Positions 43,210 to 52,326 of a stretch of DNA of 64,000 bases are shown here, piece by piece. The notes under the pieces are model-generated. The model was not told where the DNA came from. It made no database searches and saw nothing but the letters and a program-made list of their open reading frames with translations. Each line of letters begins with the position of its first letter. The stretch's first letter is position 1. The stretch is from the NCBI RefSeq assembly GCF_003130405.1, contig NZ_QEAS01000011.1:55932-119931 (forward strand), in the 5' to 3' direction. Both the position numbers and the translations under genes were made by a program. This stretch comes from Pararcticibacter amylolyticus. Lineage in GTDB: Bacteria; Bacteroidota; Bacteroidia; Sphingobacteriales; Sphingobacteriaceae.

Positions 43210-44316
43210 ATGGTTAATTACCTCACATATGAAGTGGAAGACTTCATTGTGGACGATTTTTTTATCGCCTGGGTTTTAGATGAAGATCCGCAGGCCCGCC
43301 ACTTCTGGGAGGTCTGGCTTGAAGAACATCCCCATAAAAAAGGTGTGGTGATGCAGGCTTATACGATCCTGAAAGGGTTATATATCAAGCCGGAGGGATA
43401 TTTGTCGGATGCGGAGATCGAAGAGATTCACGATAAAGTCAGGGAAAGGATAACAGATGCCTGCGATAATTCGGGGTTCCGGTTTTTGCTTATGAGGAGC
43501 CGTTTCTGGCTTTCAGCAGCAGCTCTGATTCTTGTGCTGCTGACCGCTGGCATTATTGTATATCTTAAACGGGATACTGCCGGATCTGTTATGACTGCCG
43601 GGAACCAGAAGCCTGTTACGCTTGTGCGGGAGAACAAGGGGCAGAAGCCCGTGCTTGTTTATTTGCCGGATCGTAGCTCTGTTGTTCTGAAGCCGGGCGG
43701 GGTACTGGAATATCCTTCCGTTTTTACAGGTAAAAGCCGGGATATCCGATTGACCGGCGACGCGTTTTTTGAAGTGACAACAGACAGCAAACGTCCTTTT
43801 ATTGTACATGCCGGTGAAGTGGCTGTTAAAGTACTGGGAACCGCCTTCAGCGTGAGTTCTGCAGGAAGGGACAAGAATATTAAGGTGGTGGTGAACAGCG
43901 GTAAAGTCGCTGTTTTTGACAATGTAAAACTGTCTGCCGAAAAGAAACAGAAACATCGTCCTGTGATGCTTACAGCTAATGAGGAAGCCGTTTTTAATAG
44001 AAAAGACACAGCGATTGTGAAGCAGAAACTGGCGAAGCCACTGATATTGTCACCGGAAGTAGCCCGCAAGATGTTCAGGTTTCACAATGCTTCTTTTGCC
44101 GATGTGATAGCGAAGCTGAAAGAGGTTTACGGCGTAGAGATCCTTTTTGATGAGGAGACTATGGGCAGCTGCCCGATATCTGCCACGCTGAGCACTCAGC
44201 CTTTATATGAGAAGGTGAAAATAATATGTGAGGCCGTAAACGCCGGCTTCACCATTACTGATACAAACATCACCATTGAAGGAAAGGGATGCACACAATC
44301 CCCGGATCATAACTAA
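43210..44316 (+). CDS. FecR-like anti-sigma factor
   Basis: 368 residues. Cytoplasmic N-terminal region (about 1-97) that binds the sigma factor, one membrane helix (about 99-119), a periplasmic FecR domain (about 140-235, LPDRSSVVLKPGGVLEYP) and a C-terminal DUF4974/STN-binding domain (about 285-360, FHNASFADVIAKLKEVYGVEILF). In the Fec model the STN domain of the cognate TonB receptor contacts this domain. Followed by a terminator before susC. Confidence 0.93.
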   Translation: MVNYLTYEVEDFIVDDFFIAWVLDEDPQARHFWEVWLEEHPHKKGVVMQAYTILKGLYIKPEGYLSDAEIEEIHDKVRERITDACDNSGFRFLLMRSRFWLSAAALILVLLTAGIIVYLKRDTAGSVMTAGNQKPVTLVRENKGQKPVLVYLPDRSSVVLKPGGVLEYPSVFTGKSRDIRLTGDAFFEVTTDSKRPFIVHAGEVAVKVLGTAFSVSSAGRDKNIKVVVNSGKVAVFDNVKLSAEKKQKHRPVMLTANEEAVFNRKDTAIVKQKLAKPLILSPEVARKMFRFHNASFADVIAKLKEVYGVEILFDEETMGSCPISATLSTQPLYEKVKIICEAVNAGFTITDTNITIEGKGCTQSPDHN

Positions 44317-44380
44317 CGCTAACCATAAAAACCGTAAATAATATGAACAGAGAAGAAAGTCCTTAAGATCATATAGCAGA

Positions 44381-44419
44381 ACAGAACCGGCAAGTTCGCC
44401 GCAAGCCGGTTCTGTTTTT
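44381..44419 (+). terminator. Intrinsic terminator between fecR-like and susC genes
   Basis: Perfect 11-bp stem (ACAGAACCGGC / GCCGGTTCTGT), 13-nt loop, then TTTTT. It separates the hydrolase-sigma-anti-sigma unit from SusC, so SusC needs its own promoter, which would be the sigma-factor target. Confidence 0.88.
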
Positions 44420-44514
44420 GGGTCCACGGATTAGTAGATACTACAGCTCCTGAAAAGCTGCCGTGGAATATATTGTCAAGTCAACAGTGTTATTAACCTA
44501 ACAAGTTCAAATGT

Positions 44515-47500
44515 ATGCAATATAATTCTATACTGCTAAAAGTCATGCGAATTTCGCTTATACAAATCTCTCTCTTTGTTACACTTGTGGGTTCTTCAAT
44601 CGCCCGTGAAGGAAAGGGACAAACAGTTCTCAGTACCCGGGTAACGCTGGAAGAATCAAATACCTCCCTGGAGAAAGTTTTACTCAAGCTCGAGGAGAGG
44701 TATAATGTCAGTTTTGTTTATAGTCCTCTTCTGATCCAGGCTGAGCGGAAAGTGAATGTATCCGCGCAAAGCGCTCTCCTGACCGACATCCTGGAAAATC
44801 TGCTGGAACCTCTGGCTCTTTCCTTTAAAATTACAGGTGACGTTGTGATTATTAAGAATGCTGCAGAAAGTGCAGAAGCTTCAAAGATCATAGTATCCGG
44901 GAAAGTCACGGATGATAAGACGGGAGAAACCCTGCCCGGAGTTTCAGTAAAGCTTAAGGGCTCCAGCCGGGGGGTAGTGACCGACATGGCCGGTAAGTTC
45001 TCTATCGAGGTTCCCGGTCCGGGGGCAGTCCTGGTGTTTAGTTTCGTAGGCTTTGAAGACCAGGAGAAGGTTGTGGGGAGTTCGCCGGCGATGAATGTGG
45101 TGCTTAAGGGAAAAAGCAACAGCCTGGATGAAGTGGTGGTAGTAGGGTATGGCGTACAGAAGCGGGTGAACGTCATCGGTGCGGTGGCTTCTGTAGATGG
45201 CAAAATACTGGAGAGCAGGCCTGTTACGAACCTTTCAACTGCGCTGGCAGGGCTGGCATCCGGCGTATATGTCCGCCAGACAACCGGTCGTCCCGGTTAT
45301 GATGGGGCCAGCATCCTGATCCGCGGTCTGGGAACAACTAACAGCACCAGTCCGCTTGTCGTAATAGACGGCATAGTAGGCTCTATGGATGCCGTTAATC
45401 CTAACGATGTCGAAAATATTTCCGTTTTAAAAGATGCTGCAACTGCTGCCATTTACGGCTCCCTGGCATCCAATGGGGTCATCCTGATCACAACGAAGAA
45501 AGGGACTAAGAATAAAACAACTGTACGGTATACCTCGCTGCTTTCAAAAGCTGAGCCCAACAATGTTCCCGAATTCGTTTCTGACTACGTGCGCTTAATG
45601 CAACTGGTGAATGAAGGCTACAGAAACGTAGCACAGGCTCCGGTGTATCAGCAGACAACCATGGACTTGTGGGAAAGTGCCAAAGCTAATCCTAATGGAC
45701 TGAATGATATCGGAGTTCCTAATTATATAGCCTATCCCAATACAAACTGGGGAAAGGAGCTTTTCAGTGTTTCTACCCCGATGCAAAACCATAACCTGGC
45801 GCTGAATGGCGGGAATGAGACTACACAGTTCCTGATGTCCCTGAATTATATTGACAATCCCGGAACGATGATCAACACGGGAGCAGACCGGTATGGACTG
45901 AGGGTTAACCTGCAGTCGAAACTGGCGAAGTTTCTGACAGTCGGTACCCAGACATTTGGCGACAGGCAGAAATTCGGTGTGAATGATCTGGGTACAGCAT
46001 TCAGCTATCTGACAGCCAGCGTGCCTGGGCTGTATCCATCCTATAACGGAAACTATGGCTTCCCGGCTGCCAAAGAGGAGTCGGCAACGGCAAATAATCC
46101 GGTCTCCTGGCTGTACAGCCAGGGCGGGGCCAACGTTCTTTCCCGGATTAATACAACCGTATTTGCGAACCTGGATATTCTGAAAGGCTTATCTTTCGAA
46201 GCCAAAGTACACTATGATAATTCGTCTACAGAGGGAACGCTGTATACCAGGCCGATCACGAAGGTAAATTTTGCAACCGGAGTTGTCGGCGCAGCTGCAG
46301 TATCCCCAAGCCAGTTGACGTCAAACTATTCCTTCTCGAAAAGCTACAATGTGATCTTCGATGATGTATTGCGTTACCGGACCGTTATTGCGAAAGATCA
46401 TAATATAGGGGCTCTGATAGGTTATAATCAGCAGTACTTTAACAGCTATAATTTTAATGTGAACAAACAGGGCTTTATAGATCCCTCTATTACTACTTTG
46501 AATGCTGTAACAAATCCTCTAGGTGCCACGGGCGATGAGTTTGATTATGCCATGCGGTCTTATTTCGGCCAGATAAATTACTCGTATAAAGACCGGTATA
46601 TTTTCCAGTCAGTTGCGCGCAGAGACGGGTCATCACGGTTTGCCTCCGACAGGCGATGGGGCTTTTTTCCTTCTTTTTCTGCAGGTTACAAAATCTCTTC
46701 AGAGCCCTTCATGAAGAATGTTAATAAGTATGTAGACAATCTGAAGGTAAGAGCTTCGTGGGGAAGAACAGGGAATAATGCTTCCGGCAACTACGATTAC
46801 CTGGCCAGTTACAATGCCACGCCTTATTCCTTTAACGGTGCGCCGGCCATTGGAGTGGTAAGGACAAAATATGCCAACCCAGCTCTTCAGTGGGAGACAA
46901 CGGAAACAACGAACCTGGGTTTGGACGGGACGGTATTCAAGAACAAGCTGACCTTCGAGTTTGACGCTTACAGGGGGCGGACTACCGGAATTCTAGCTGT
47001 GCCGCCGATTGCGCCAATCACAGGAACTGCCACTGCGCCGACGCTGAACGTGGCAGGAGTTCTGAAAAAGGGCCTTGAGCTGACGCTGTCTTATAACGGA
47101 GCAGTGGGAGGAATGAGATATAATATAAAAGGAAATGCAGCTTATAATACCAATACTGTTACACAATACATAGGAAGTACCTCCACGGGGCCAAGCCAGA
47201 TCACGCAGGGCCAGCCAATTAATACAATTTACGTATTCCCGGTTTATAAGGGCAGCGGCACTTACAACAATGCTGACGGTACCGTAAATAAGGACGGAGG
47301 ACCGAAGGACGGAATGATCAGGACACCGGATGATATGGCCTGGCTGCAAAATATGATGGCGGCGGGTTACATTTTTCAACCGTCGGGAGGGATTGGTAAA
47401 ACCAAGATATGGTATGGCGACCTGATTTACGCAGATAAGAAGGGCGACGGTATCTATGGTAATACAGGAGATCAGGTATTTACCGGGAAATCGCCTAATC

Positions 47501-47997
47501 CAAAATGGAATTATGGTCTCACCGCGAACCTTGCCTATAAGGGGTTCGATATGTCTATGGTATGGGCGGCCAGCCAGGGGATGTACTACTACTGGAATGC
47601 CGTTTACCTGAACCAGTCTGTTGTGGGTCTGGGTAAAGCGATCCCCTCTATGATCGCTGATGATCATTACTATTATAACGATGCAGACCCGGCAGATCCG
47701 GCGAATAATATCAATGGCCATTATCCCCGTTTGAAAACTACGGATCCCCAGAATACTTATGCCAGCGACTTTTACCTTTATAATGCCTCTTATATTAAGC
47801 TGAAGAACCTCCAGGTTGGTTACACGTTAAAGGCGAACCAGTTAAAGAAGCTGCGCTTAAGTAACGTCAGGTTGTTCCTGGGAGGCGAGAACCTGCTGAC
47901 GATTACTGATTATCCGGGTCTTGACCCCGAGATCGGGCCAAGCTTAGGATATCCGACTATGCGGCAATACACTTTAGGATTAAATGTGACTTTCTGA
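44515..47997 (+). CDS. SusC/RagA transporter with STN signalling domain (PUL2)
   Basis: 1160 residues. Signal peptide (about 1-36), then an STN domain (about 45-118, SLEKVLLKLEERYNVSFVYSP...DVVIIKN), a carboxypeptidase-regulatory domain (VSGKVTDDKTGETLPGVSVKLKGSSRGVV), a plug (DEVVVVGYGVQKRVNVIGAV, LIRGLGTTNSTSPLVVIDGIVG) and a 22-strand barrel ending YTLGLNVTF. The STN domain is the hallmark of transporters that signal to FecR. It imports the PUL2 glycan with SusD. Not the first gene of the transcription unit but preceded by a terminator. Confidence 0.95.
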   Translation: MQYNSILLKVMRISLIQISLFVTLVGSSIAREGKGQTVLSTRVTLEESNTSLEKVLLKLEERYNVSFVYSPLLIQAERKVNVSAQSALLTDILENLLEPLALSFKITGDVVIIKNAAESAEASKIIVSGKVTDDKTGETLPGVSVKLKGSSRGVVTDMAGKFSIEVPGPGAVLVFSFVGFEDQEKVVGSSPAMNVVLKGKSNSLDEVVVVGYGVQKRVNVIGAVASVDGKILESRPVTNLSTALAGLASGVYVRQTTGRPGYDGASILIRGLGTTNSTSPLVVIDGIVGSMDAVNPNDVENISVLKDAATAAIYGSLASNGVILITTKKGTKNKTTVRYTSLLSKAEPNNVPEFVSDYVRLMQLVNEGYRNVAQAPVYQQTTMDLWESAKANPNGLNDIGVPNYIAYPNTNWGKELFSVSTPMQNHNLALNGGNETTQFLMSLNYIDNPGTMINTGADRYGLRVNLQSKLAKFLTVGTQTFGDRQKFGVNDLGTAFSYLTASVPGLYPSYNGNYGFPAAKEESATANNPVSWLYSQGGANVLSRINTTVFANLDILKGLSFEAKVHYDNSSTEGTLYTRPITKVNFATGVVGAAAVSPSQLTSNYSFSKSYNVIFDDVLRYRTVIAKDHNIGALIGYNQQYFNSYNFNVNKQGFIDPSITTLNAVTNPLGATGDEFDYAMRSYFGQINYSYKDRYIFQSVARRDGSSRFASDRRWGFFPSFSAGYKISSEPFMKNVNKYVDNLKVRASWGRTGNNASGNYDYLASYNATPYSFNGAPAIGVVRTKYANPALQWETTETTNLGLDGTVFKNKLTFEFDAYRGRTTGILAVPPIAPITGTATAPTLNVAGVLKKGLELTLSYNGAVGGMRYNIKGNAAYNTNTVTQYIGSTSTGPSQITQGQPINTIYVFPVYKGSGTYNNADGTVNKDGGPKDGMIRTPDDMAWLQNMMAAGYIFQPSGGIGKTKIWYGDLIYADKKGDGIYGNTGDQVFTGKSPNPKWNYGLTANLAYKGFDMSMVWAASQGMYYYWNAVYLNQSVVGLGKAIPSMIADDHYYYNDADPADPANNINGHYPRLKTTDPQNTYASDFYLYNASYIKLKNLQVGYTLKANQLKKLRLSNVRLFLGGENLLTITDYPGLDPEIGPSLGYPTMRQYTLGLNVTF

Positions 47998-48012
47998 TTT
48001 AAAAATGATATT

Positions 48013-49767
48013 ATGAAGAAAATATTGATTTTTTCCGTGTTGGTTCTAACTGCCTGTCAGAAGGATTTACTGGACACCGAGCCTTATTCTTCTGTTCCTG
48101 CAGAAACTATGTGGACAACAGATAACCTGACAGACGTAGGCTTAACCGGAGTATATTCCGGACTGAGGTTAGGAATAGGGAATAGCAGCAATGGTATTTA
48201 TAATGAAATATATGCATTAGACAGATTTAGTTCTACCAGCCAGAGCAGGTTTGACGAACCTTTGTTAAACGGCACCATCACTGCAGGAGACGGGTTATTT
48301 TCTGCCTACTGGAAGAACTTTTATGAAGGCATTCAGCGTGCGAATGATGCGATCCTGAATATCCCTCTTAAATCGCCTTCCAGTAATGAAAAAAAAGGAC
48401 GTTACATTGCTGAAAGCAAGTTTATCAGGGCTTATTTCTATTCGAGATTAAACCAGCTGTTTAGGGGAGTTCCAATATACCTGGAACCTTACGGTCCTAC
48501 AGGTGCAACAAAGCCGCGCTCGACAGAAGAAGAAGTATGGAACCAGGTGATTGCAGATCTTACTGACTGTATCAACGAGCCCAACTTGCCGGCAAGATAT
48601 CCGCAGGGGAATGCCAATTACGGACATGTAACTAAAGGAGCGGCCTACGCTTTAAGAGGAAAAGCATATATGTATCTTAAGAAATGGGATCTGGCAGCAG
48701 CGGATTTCAGCGAGGTGAAGAAAGCAGGATATGCACTTTTCAGCAATTATGGTGCTCTTTTTACCCTCGCCAATGAGCAATGTGCAGAAATGATCTTCTC
48801 TATTCAAAACATCAGCCAGCCTAATTCCGGGGCGTCGTTCCAGGTGTTCGTGGGAAGCCGCTCGGCGCAGGGCTCAAACTGGAATTATTTCATGCCCTCA
48901 CCAAACCTGGTTGATCTTTATGAGAACGCCGATGGTTCTAAATTTAACTGGGAGGATGTCTTACCGGGTTATTCGAGTCTTACCCCGGCACAGAGGGAAG
49001 TATATTTTCTGAGGGATAATTTAACAGAAAAGGAAATTGCCGCAGCTGCGGGACGCGGGGCAAAGATGAGCCTCTACCTGCCAACCGGCAACGAGGCCCG
49101 GATCAAGCAGGCTTATGCCAACCGTGATCCACGTCTGCAGGCTACTGTAATTACTCCTTATTCGAGTTTTGACGGATCTTACAGCAATACGGCAATCCCG
49201 ACAACCTCCTATTTGCGCTGGCCTTACAGAGGCCAGGCGGAAGTGAACGGCGATGTGCAGTCGGATACACAAAACTTCTTTTATTACCTGTACAGGAAGT
49301 TTGTTGCTACCGGTACTTCGGAAATTATCAGCAGGGACTATGCGCCGCTCGATGCACCTCTCATACGCTATGCTGATGTACTGCTCATGTGGGCTGAGGC
49401 GCTGAATGAGCAGGGGCAGACTTCAGAGGCCATTAACCTGGTGAATGAGGTGAGGGCAAGAGCCGGCGTTGCACTTTTAAACTCGAATGCGGCCACTACC
49501 GTAACCGGGCAGGATGACCTGAGAGTGCGCATCCGTAATGAGAGGAGAGTAGAGCTGCCGCTGGAAGGAGTTTCCTACTTTGACGAGCTGAGGTGGGGAA
49601 CATGGAAAGATGCTGTTTTCTTTACGGGTAACGGACGAAAACAGATATGGGGAGGCAACGTTGCGGCCTATTCGTTCAAGGCAGATTATATCTACACATG
49701 GCCAATCCCACTCGGCGACATTATTATGAATCCGGACCTCGAACAGAATCCGGGCTGGATTAATTAA
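48013..49767 (+). CDS. SusD/RagB-family glycan-binding lipoprotein (PUL2)
   Basis: 584 residues with a lipoprotein signal (MKKILIFSVLVLTAC, lipobox LTAC). SusD helical core with TPR-like FIRAYFYSRLNQLFRGVPIYLEP and the C-terminal signature IRYADVLLMWAEALNEQG...RNERRVELPLEGVSYFDELRWGTW. It pairs with the preceding SusC, 15 bp upstream. The large size for SusD suggests extra loops for a branched or long glycan. Confidence 0.95.
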   Translation: MKKILIFSVLVLTACQKDLLDTEPYSSVPAETMWTTDNLTDVGLTGVYSGLRLGIGNSSNGIYNEIYALDRFSSTSQSRFDEPLLNGTITAGDGLFSAYWKNFYEGIQRANDAILNIPLKSPSSNEKKGRYIAESKFIRAYFYSRLNQLFRGVPIYLEPYGPTGATKPRSTEEEVWNQVIADLTDCINEPNLPARYPQGNANYGHVTKGAAYALRGKAYMYLKKWDLAAADFSEVKKAGYALFSNYGALFTLANEQCAEMIFSIQNISQPNSGASFQVFVGSRSAQGSNWNYFMPSPNLVDLYENADGSKFNWEDVLPGYSSLTPAQREVYFLRDNLTEKEIAAAAGRGAKMSLYLPTGNEARIKQAYANRDPRLQATVITPYSSFDGSYSNTAIPTTSYLRWPYRGQAEVNGDVQSDTQNFFYYLYRKFVATGTSEIISRDYAPLDAPLIRYADVLLMWAEALNEQGQTSEAINLVNEVRARAGVALLNSNAATTVTGQDDLRVRIRNERRVELPLEGVSYFDELRWGTWKDAVFFTGNGRKQIWGGNVAAYSFKADYIYTWPIPLGDIIMNPDLEQNPGWIN

Positions 49768-49803
49768 ACTCTGTACGCCACACAAACACACACTTAGATA
49801 AAA

Positions 49804-51063
49804 ATGCAAAGACGATCATTTGTAAAGGCCATCCCCCTGGCGGGAGGCTTAACTATGGCTAAGCTGTCTTTTGCCGGGCTTACTGACAGAGAAAAGGAGA
49901 CGAAAGCAATAAAAGAAGGGAATGACCGGGAATACTGGTCGTCCCTCCTTTATAAAATCAGCGCCCCCGTATTGCAGAATCTTAGCCGGAATACGCTCAA
50001 AAAGGAGATGCCCCTGGAGAAAGCACCGGGCTATTCCCTGAAAGCGGAGAAAGTAAGCCACCTGGAAGCCTTTGGAAGAACTATCTGCGGGATAGCGCCC
50101 TGGCTGGCTCTGCCTGATCGGGATTCACCAGAGGGAAGGAAGCGGGAACAACTCCTTCAATGGTACCTGGAGGGGATGGCTAATGCTGTAAATCCTTCTT
50201 CTCCCGATTACCTGAATTTCAGATCGGAAGCCCAGCCTCTTGTAGATGCCGCTCATTTATGCCAGGGATTACTGAGGGCGTACGATGTGCTCTGGAAACC
50301 TTTGGATGAAATTACAAAAAAACGTTTTCTGCTTGAACTGAAGCAGCTCCGGCGCATTATGCCGGCTTATAACAACTGGGTATTGTTTGCTGCGATGGTG
50401 GAAGCTTTCCTGCTGGTTGCCGGGGACGAGTATGAACCTTACCGGATCATGATCGGCATACGCAAAACGCAGGAATGGTATAAAGGGGATGGCTGGTATG
50501 CCGACGGACCTGACTTCGCACTGGATTATTATAACAGCTACGTCATTCATTCTATGCTGACAGATCTGCTTAAGGTTGCCAGCGACAGGGGCCTTGCCGG
50601 CCGGGAAGACCTGGATCTGGCAATAAAGAGGATGCAGCGTTATGCTGTTCTGCTCGAAAGACTGATATCACCGGAAGGAACCTATCCTGCAATAGGGCGG
50701 TCAATGCCTTACCGCACCGCTGCCTTTCAGCCACTGGGTCACCTTGCATTGCTGCATAAGCTTCCCGATGAATTGCCGGGAGCACAGGTGAGAAGCGCCG
50801 TCACTGCTGTTATGAAAAGAACATTTGAACAGGACGGGACATTTGACCCTAAAGGCTGGCTTAAAATAGGTGTCTGCGGCTCTCAATGGGCTGTGGCTGA
50901 CTCTTATACTTCAACGGGAAGCCTCTATATCTGCACGGAAGGTTTTCTCGCCCTGGGCCTCCCGGAAGATGATCCGGTCTGGACAGAACCGGGGAGGGAA
51001 TGGACTTCACAACTGGTATGGTCGGGAAAGCCGGTAAAAAATGATCACGCTGCACATTATTGA
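49804..51063 (+). CDS. DUF2264-family exported protein (probable glucuronidase-type enzyme)
   Basis: 419 residues. The N-terminus MQRRSFVKAIPLAGG has a twin-arginine-like motif and hydrophobic stretch, so Tat export is possible. The body matches the DUF2264 (PF10022) fold with (alpha/alpha)6 features: FGRTICGIAPWL, NNWVLFAAMVEAF and GWYADGPDFALDYYNSYVIHSML. To my recollection the family has been linked to beta-glucuronidase activity (CAZy GH154), which would suit the uronic-acid-targeting enzymes beside it. Separated from susD by 36 bp and from GH88 by 2 bp. Confidence 0.78.
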   Translation: MQRRSFVKAIPLAGGLTMAKLSFAGLTDREKETKAIKEGNDREYWSSLLYKISAPVLQNLSRNTLKKEMPLEKAPGYSLKAEKVSHLEAFGRTICGIAPWLALPDRDSPEGRKREQLLQWYLEGMANAVNPSSPDYLNFRSEAQPLVDAAHLCQGLLRAYDVLWKPLDEITKKRFLLELKQLRRIMPAYNNWVLFAAMVEAFLLVAGDEYEPYRIMIGIRKTQEWYKGDGWYADGPDFALDYYNSYVIHSMLTDLLKVASDRGLAGREDLDLAIKRMQRYAVLLERLISPEGTYPAIGRSMPYRTAAFQPLGHLALLHKLPDELPGAQVRSAVTAVMKRTFEQDGTFDPKGWLKIGVCGSQWAVADSYTSTGSLYICTEGFLALGLPEDDPVWTEPGREWTSQLVWSGKPVKNDHAAHY

Positions 51064-51065
51064 TT

Positions 51066-52310
51066 ATGAGTATAAAACCTTTCTTACTTTTTGGAGCAAT
51101 ATTGCTCGCTGTTCAGCCCTCAATGGCAGGGCCGGATAGTACGAATATTATCAAATCCGGTTTTTCTGAAGCAGAAAAACAATATACGCAGATGCTTGCG
51201 ACCGCTACAGATCTCAGCCTGTACCCGCGCTCGGCAGATCCGAACGGGAAGACAACCTTTACGACGATAGGAGACTGGACGGGCGGTTTCTGGCCGGGGT
51301 GCCTGTGGTATGTGTATGAATATACAAAAGATGAAAAATGGAAGGCTGCTGCAACGAAATGGACAGAGTCGCTGGAGAAGAATCAATACAATACTTCTCA
51401 CCATGATATCGGGTTTATGATGAATTGCAGTTACGGGAATGCCTACAGGATCACCGGGAATGAAGCGTATAAGAAGATCCTGGTTCAGAGCGCGAAATCA
51501 CTCGTTACACGCTTTAATCCGAAAGTGGGGGCTATAAAATCCTGGAATACTTTTAAGTCATGGGGAGGGAAAGCTGTATACCAGTATCCCGTGATCATTG
51601 ACAATATGATGAACCTTGAACTGTTATTCCTCGCCTCGAAGTTTTCGGGCGATCAAAGTTTCAGGGATATTGCAATAAAACATGCTGAAACTACCCTTAA
51701 AAATCATTACCGGCCCGACTACAGCTCTTACCACGTGGTAAACTACGATGAAAATACCGGAGAAGTCCTGAGCAGAGAGACGGCGCAGGGCTTTTCTGAT
51801 AATTCGGCATGGGCACGTGGGCAGGCCTGGGGCTTATACGGGTTTACGCAGGTGTTCAGGGAAACCCGCCAGAAAAAGTTTCTCGACGCTGCGGTAAAGA
51901 TGGCTGAATTTTACATCCATAACAAGAACCTGCCTGCCGACAAGGTGCCTTACTGGGATTTTAATGTTGATCAGAAAGGGTATAATCCTAACTGGAGGTA
52001 TGAGCCTTCAAAATTCAGGGAAGTCCCGAGAGATGCCTCTGCTGCGGCTATCACCGCCTCTGCTCTCCTCGAACTGAGTACGTATGTCAGGGGAAAACAG
52101 AAAGCTGTTTTTTACAGTACAGCGAAAACGATCCTGGGCTCTCTGACGTCAGACAGGTATACTGCTCAGCCGGGTTCTAACGGTTATTTCATCCTGAAAC
52201 ATAGCGTTGGCAGCATCCCGCACGGGGGGGAGATAGATGTGCCGCTGGTGTATGCTGATTATTATTATCTCGAGGCTTTACTGCGTCTTTCGGGCGCTAA
52301 TCATTTTTGA
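51066..52310 (+). CDS. GH88 unsaturated glucuronyl hydrolase
   Basis: 414 residues from the ATG at 51066, which opens the signal peptide (about 1-21, SMAG). (alpha/alpha)6 barrel of GH88 (PF07470): catalytic acid-pair region with D114 in SHHDIGFMM and D179 in VIIDNMMNLELL, plus the conserved WTGGFWPGCLWY. It hydrates unsaturated uronyl residues left by polysaccharide lyases, so it works after the lyase encoded at the end of this locus. Start is 2 bp after the DUF2264 stop. Confidence 0.93.
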   Translation: MSIKPFLLFGAILLAVQPSMAGPDSTNIIKSGFSEAEKQYTQMLATATDLSLYPRSADPNGKTTFTTIGDWTGGFWPGCLWYVYEYTKDEKWKAAATKWTESLEKNQYNTSHHDIGFMMNCSYGNAYRITGNEAYKKILVQSAKSLVTRFNPKVGAIKSWNTFKSWGGKAVYQYPVIIDNMMNLELLFLASKFSGDQSFRDIAIKHAETTLKNHYRPDYSSYHVVNYDENTGEVLSRETAQGFSDNSAWARGQAWGLYGFTQVFRETRQKKFLDAAVKMAEFYIHNKNLPADKVPYWDFNVDQKGYNPNWRYEPSKFREVPRDASAAAITASALLELSTYVRGKQKAVFYSTAKTILGSLTSDRYTAQPGSNGYFILKHSVGSIPHGGEIDVPLVYADYYYLEALLRLSGANHF

Positions 52311-52326
52311 TAAGCTTATTTAAATT

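Noticed and set aside
46993..47721. 242-codon open frame on the minus strand
   Set aside because: Antisense to the barrel of the PUL2 SusC gene; no recognisable protein features.
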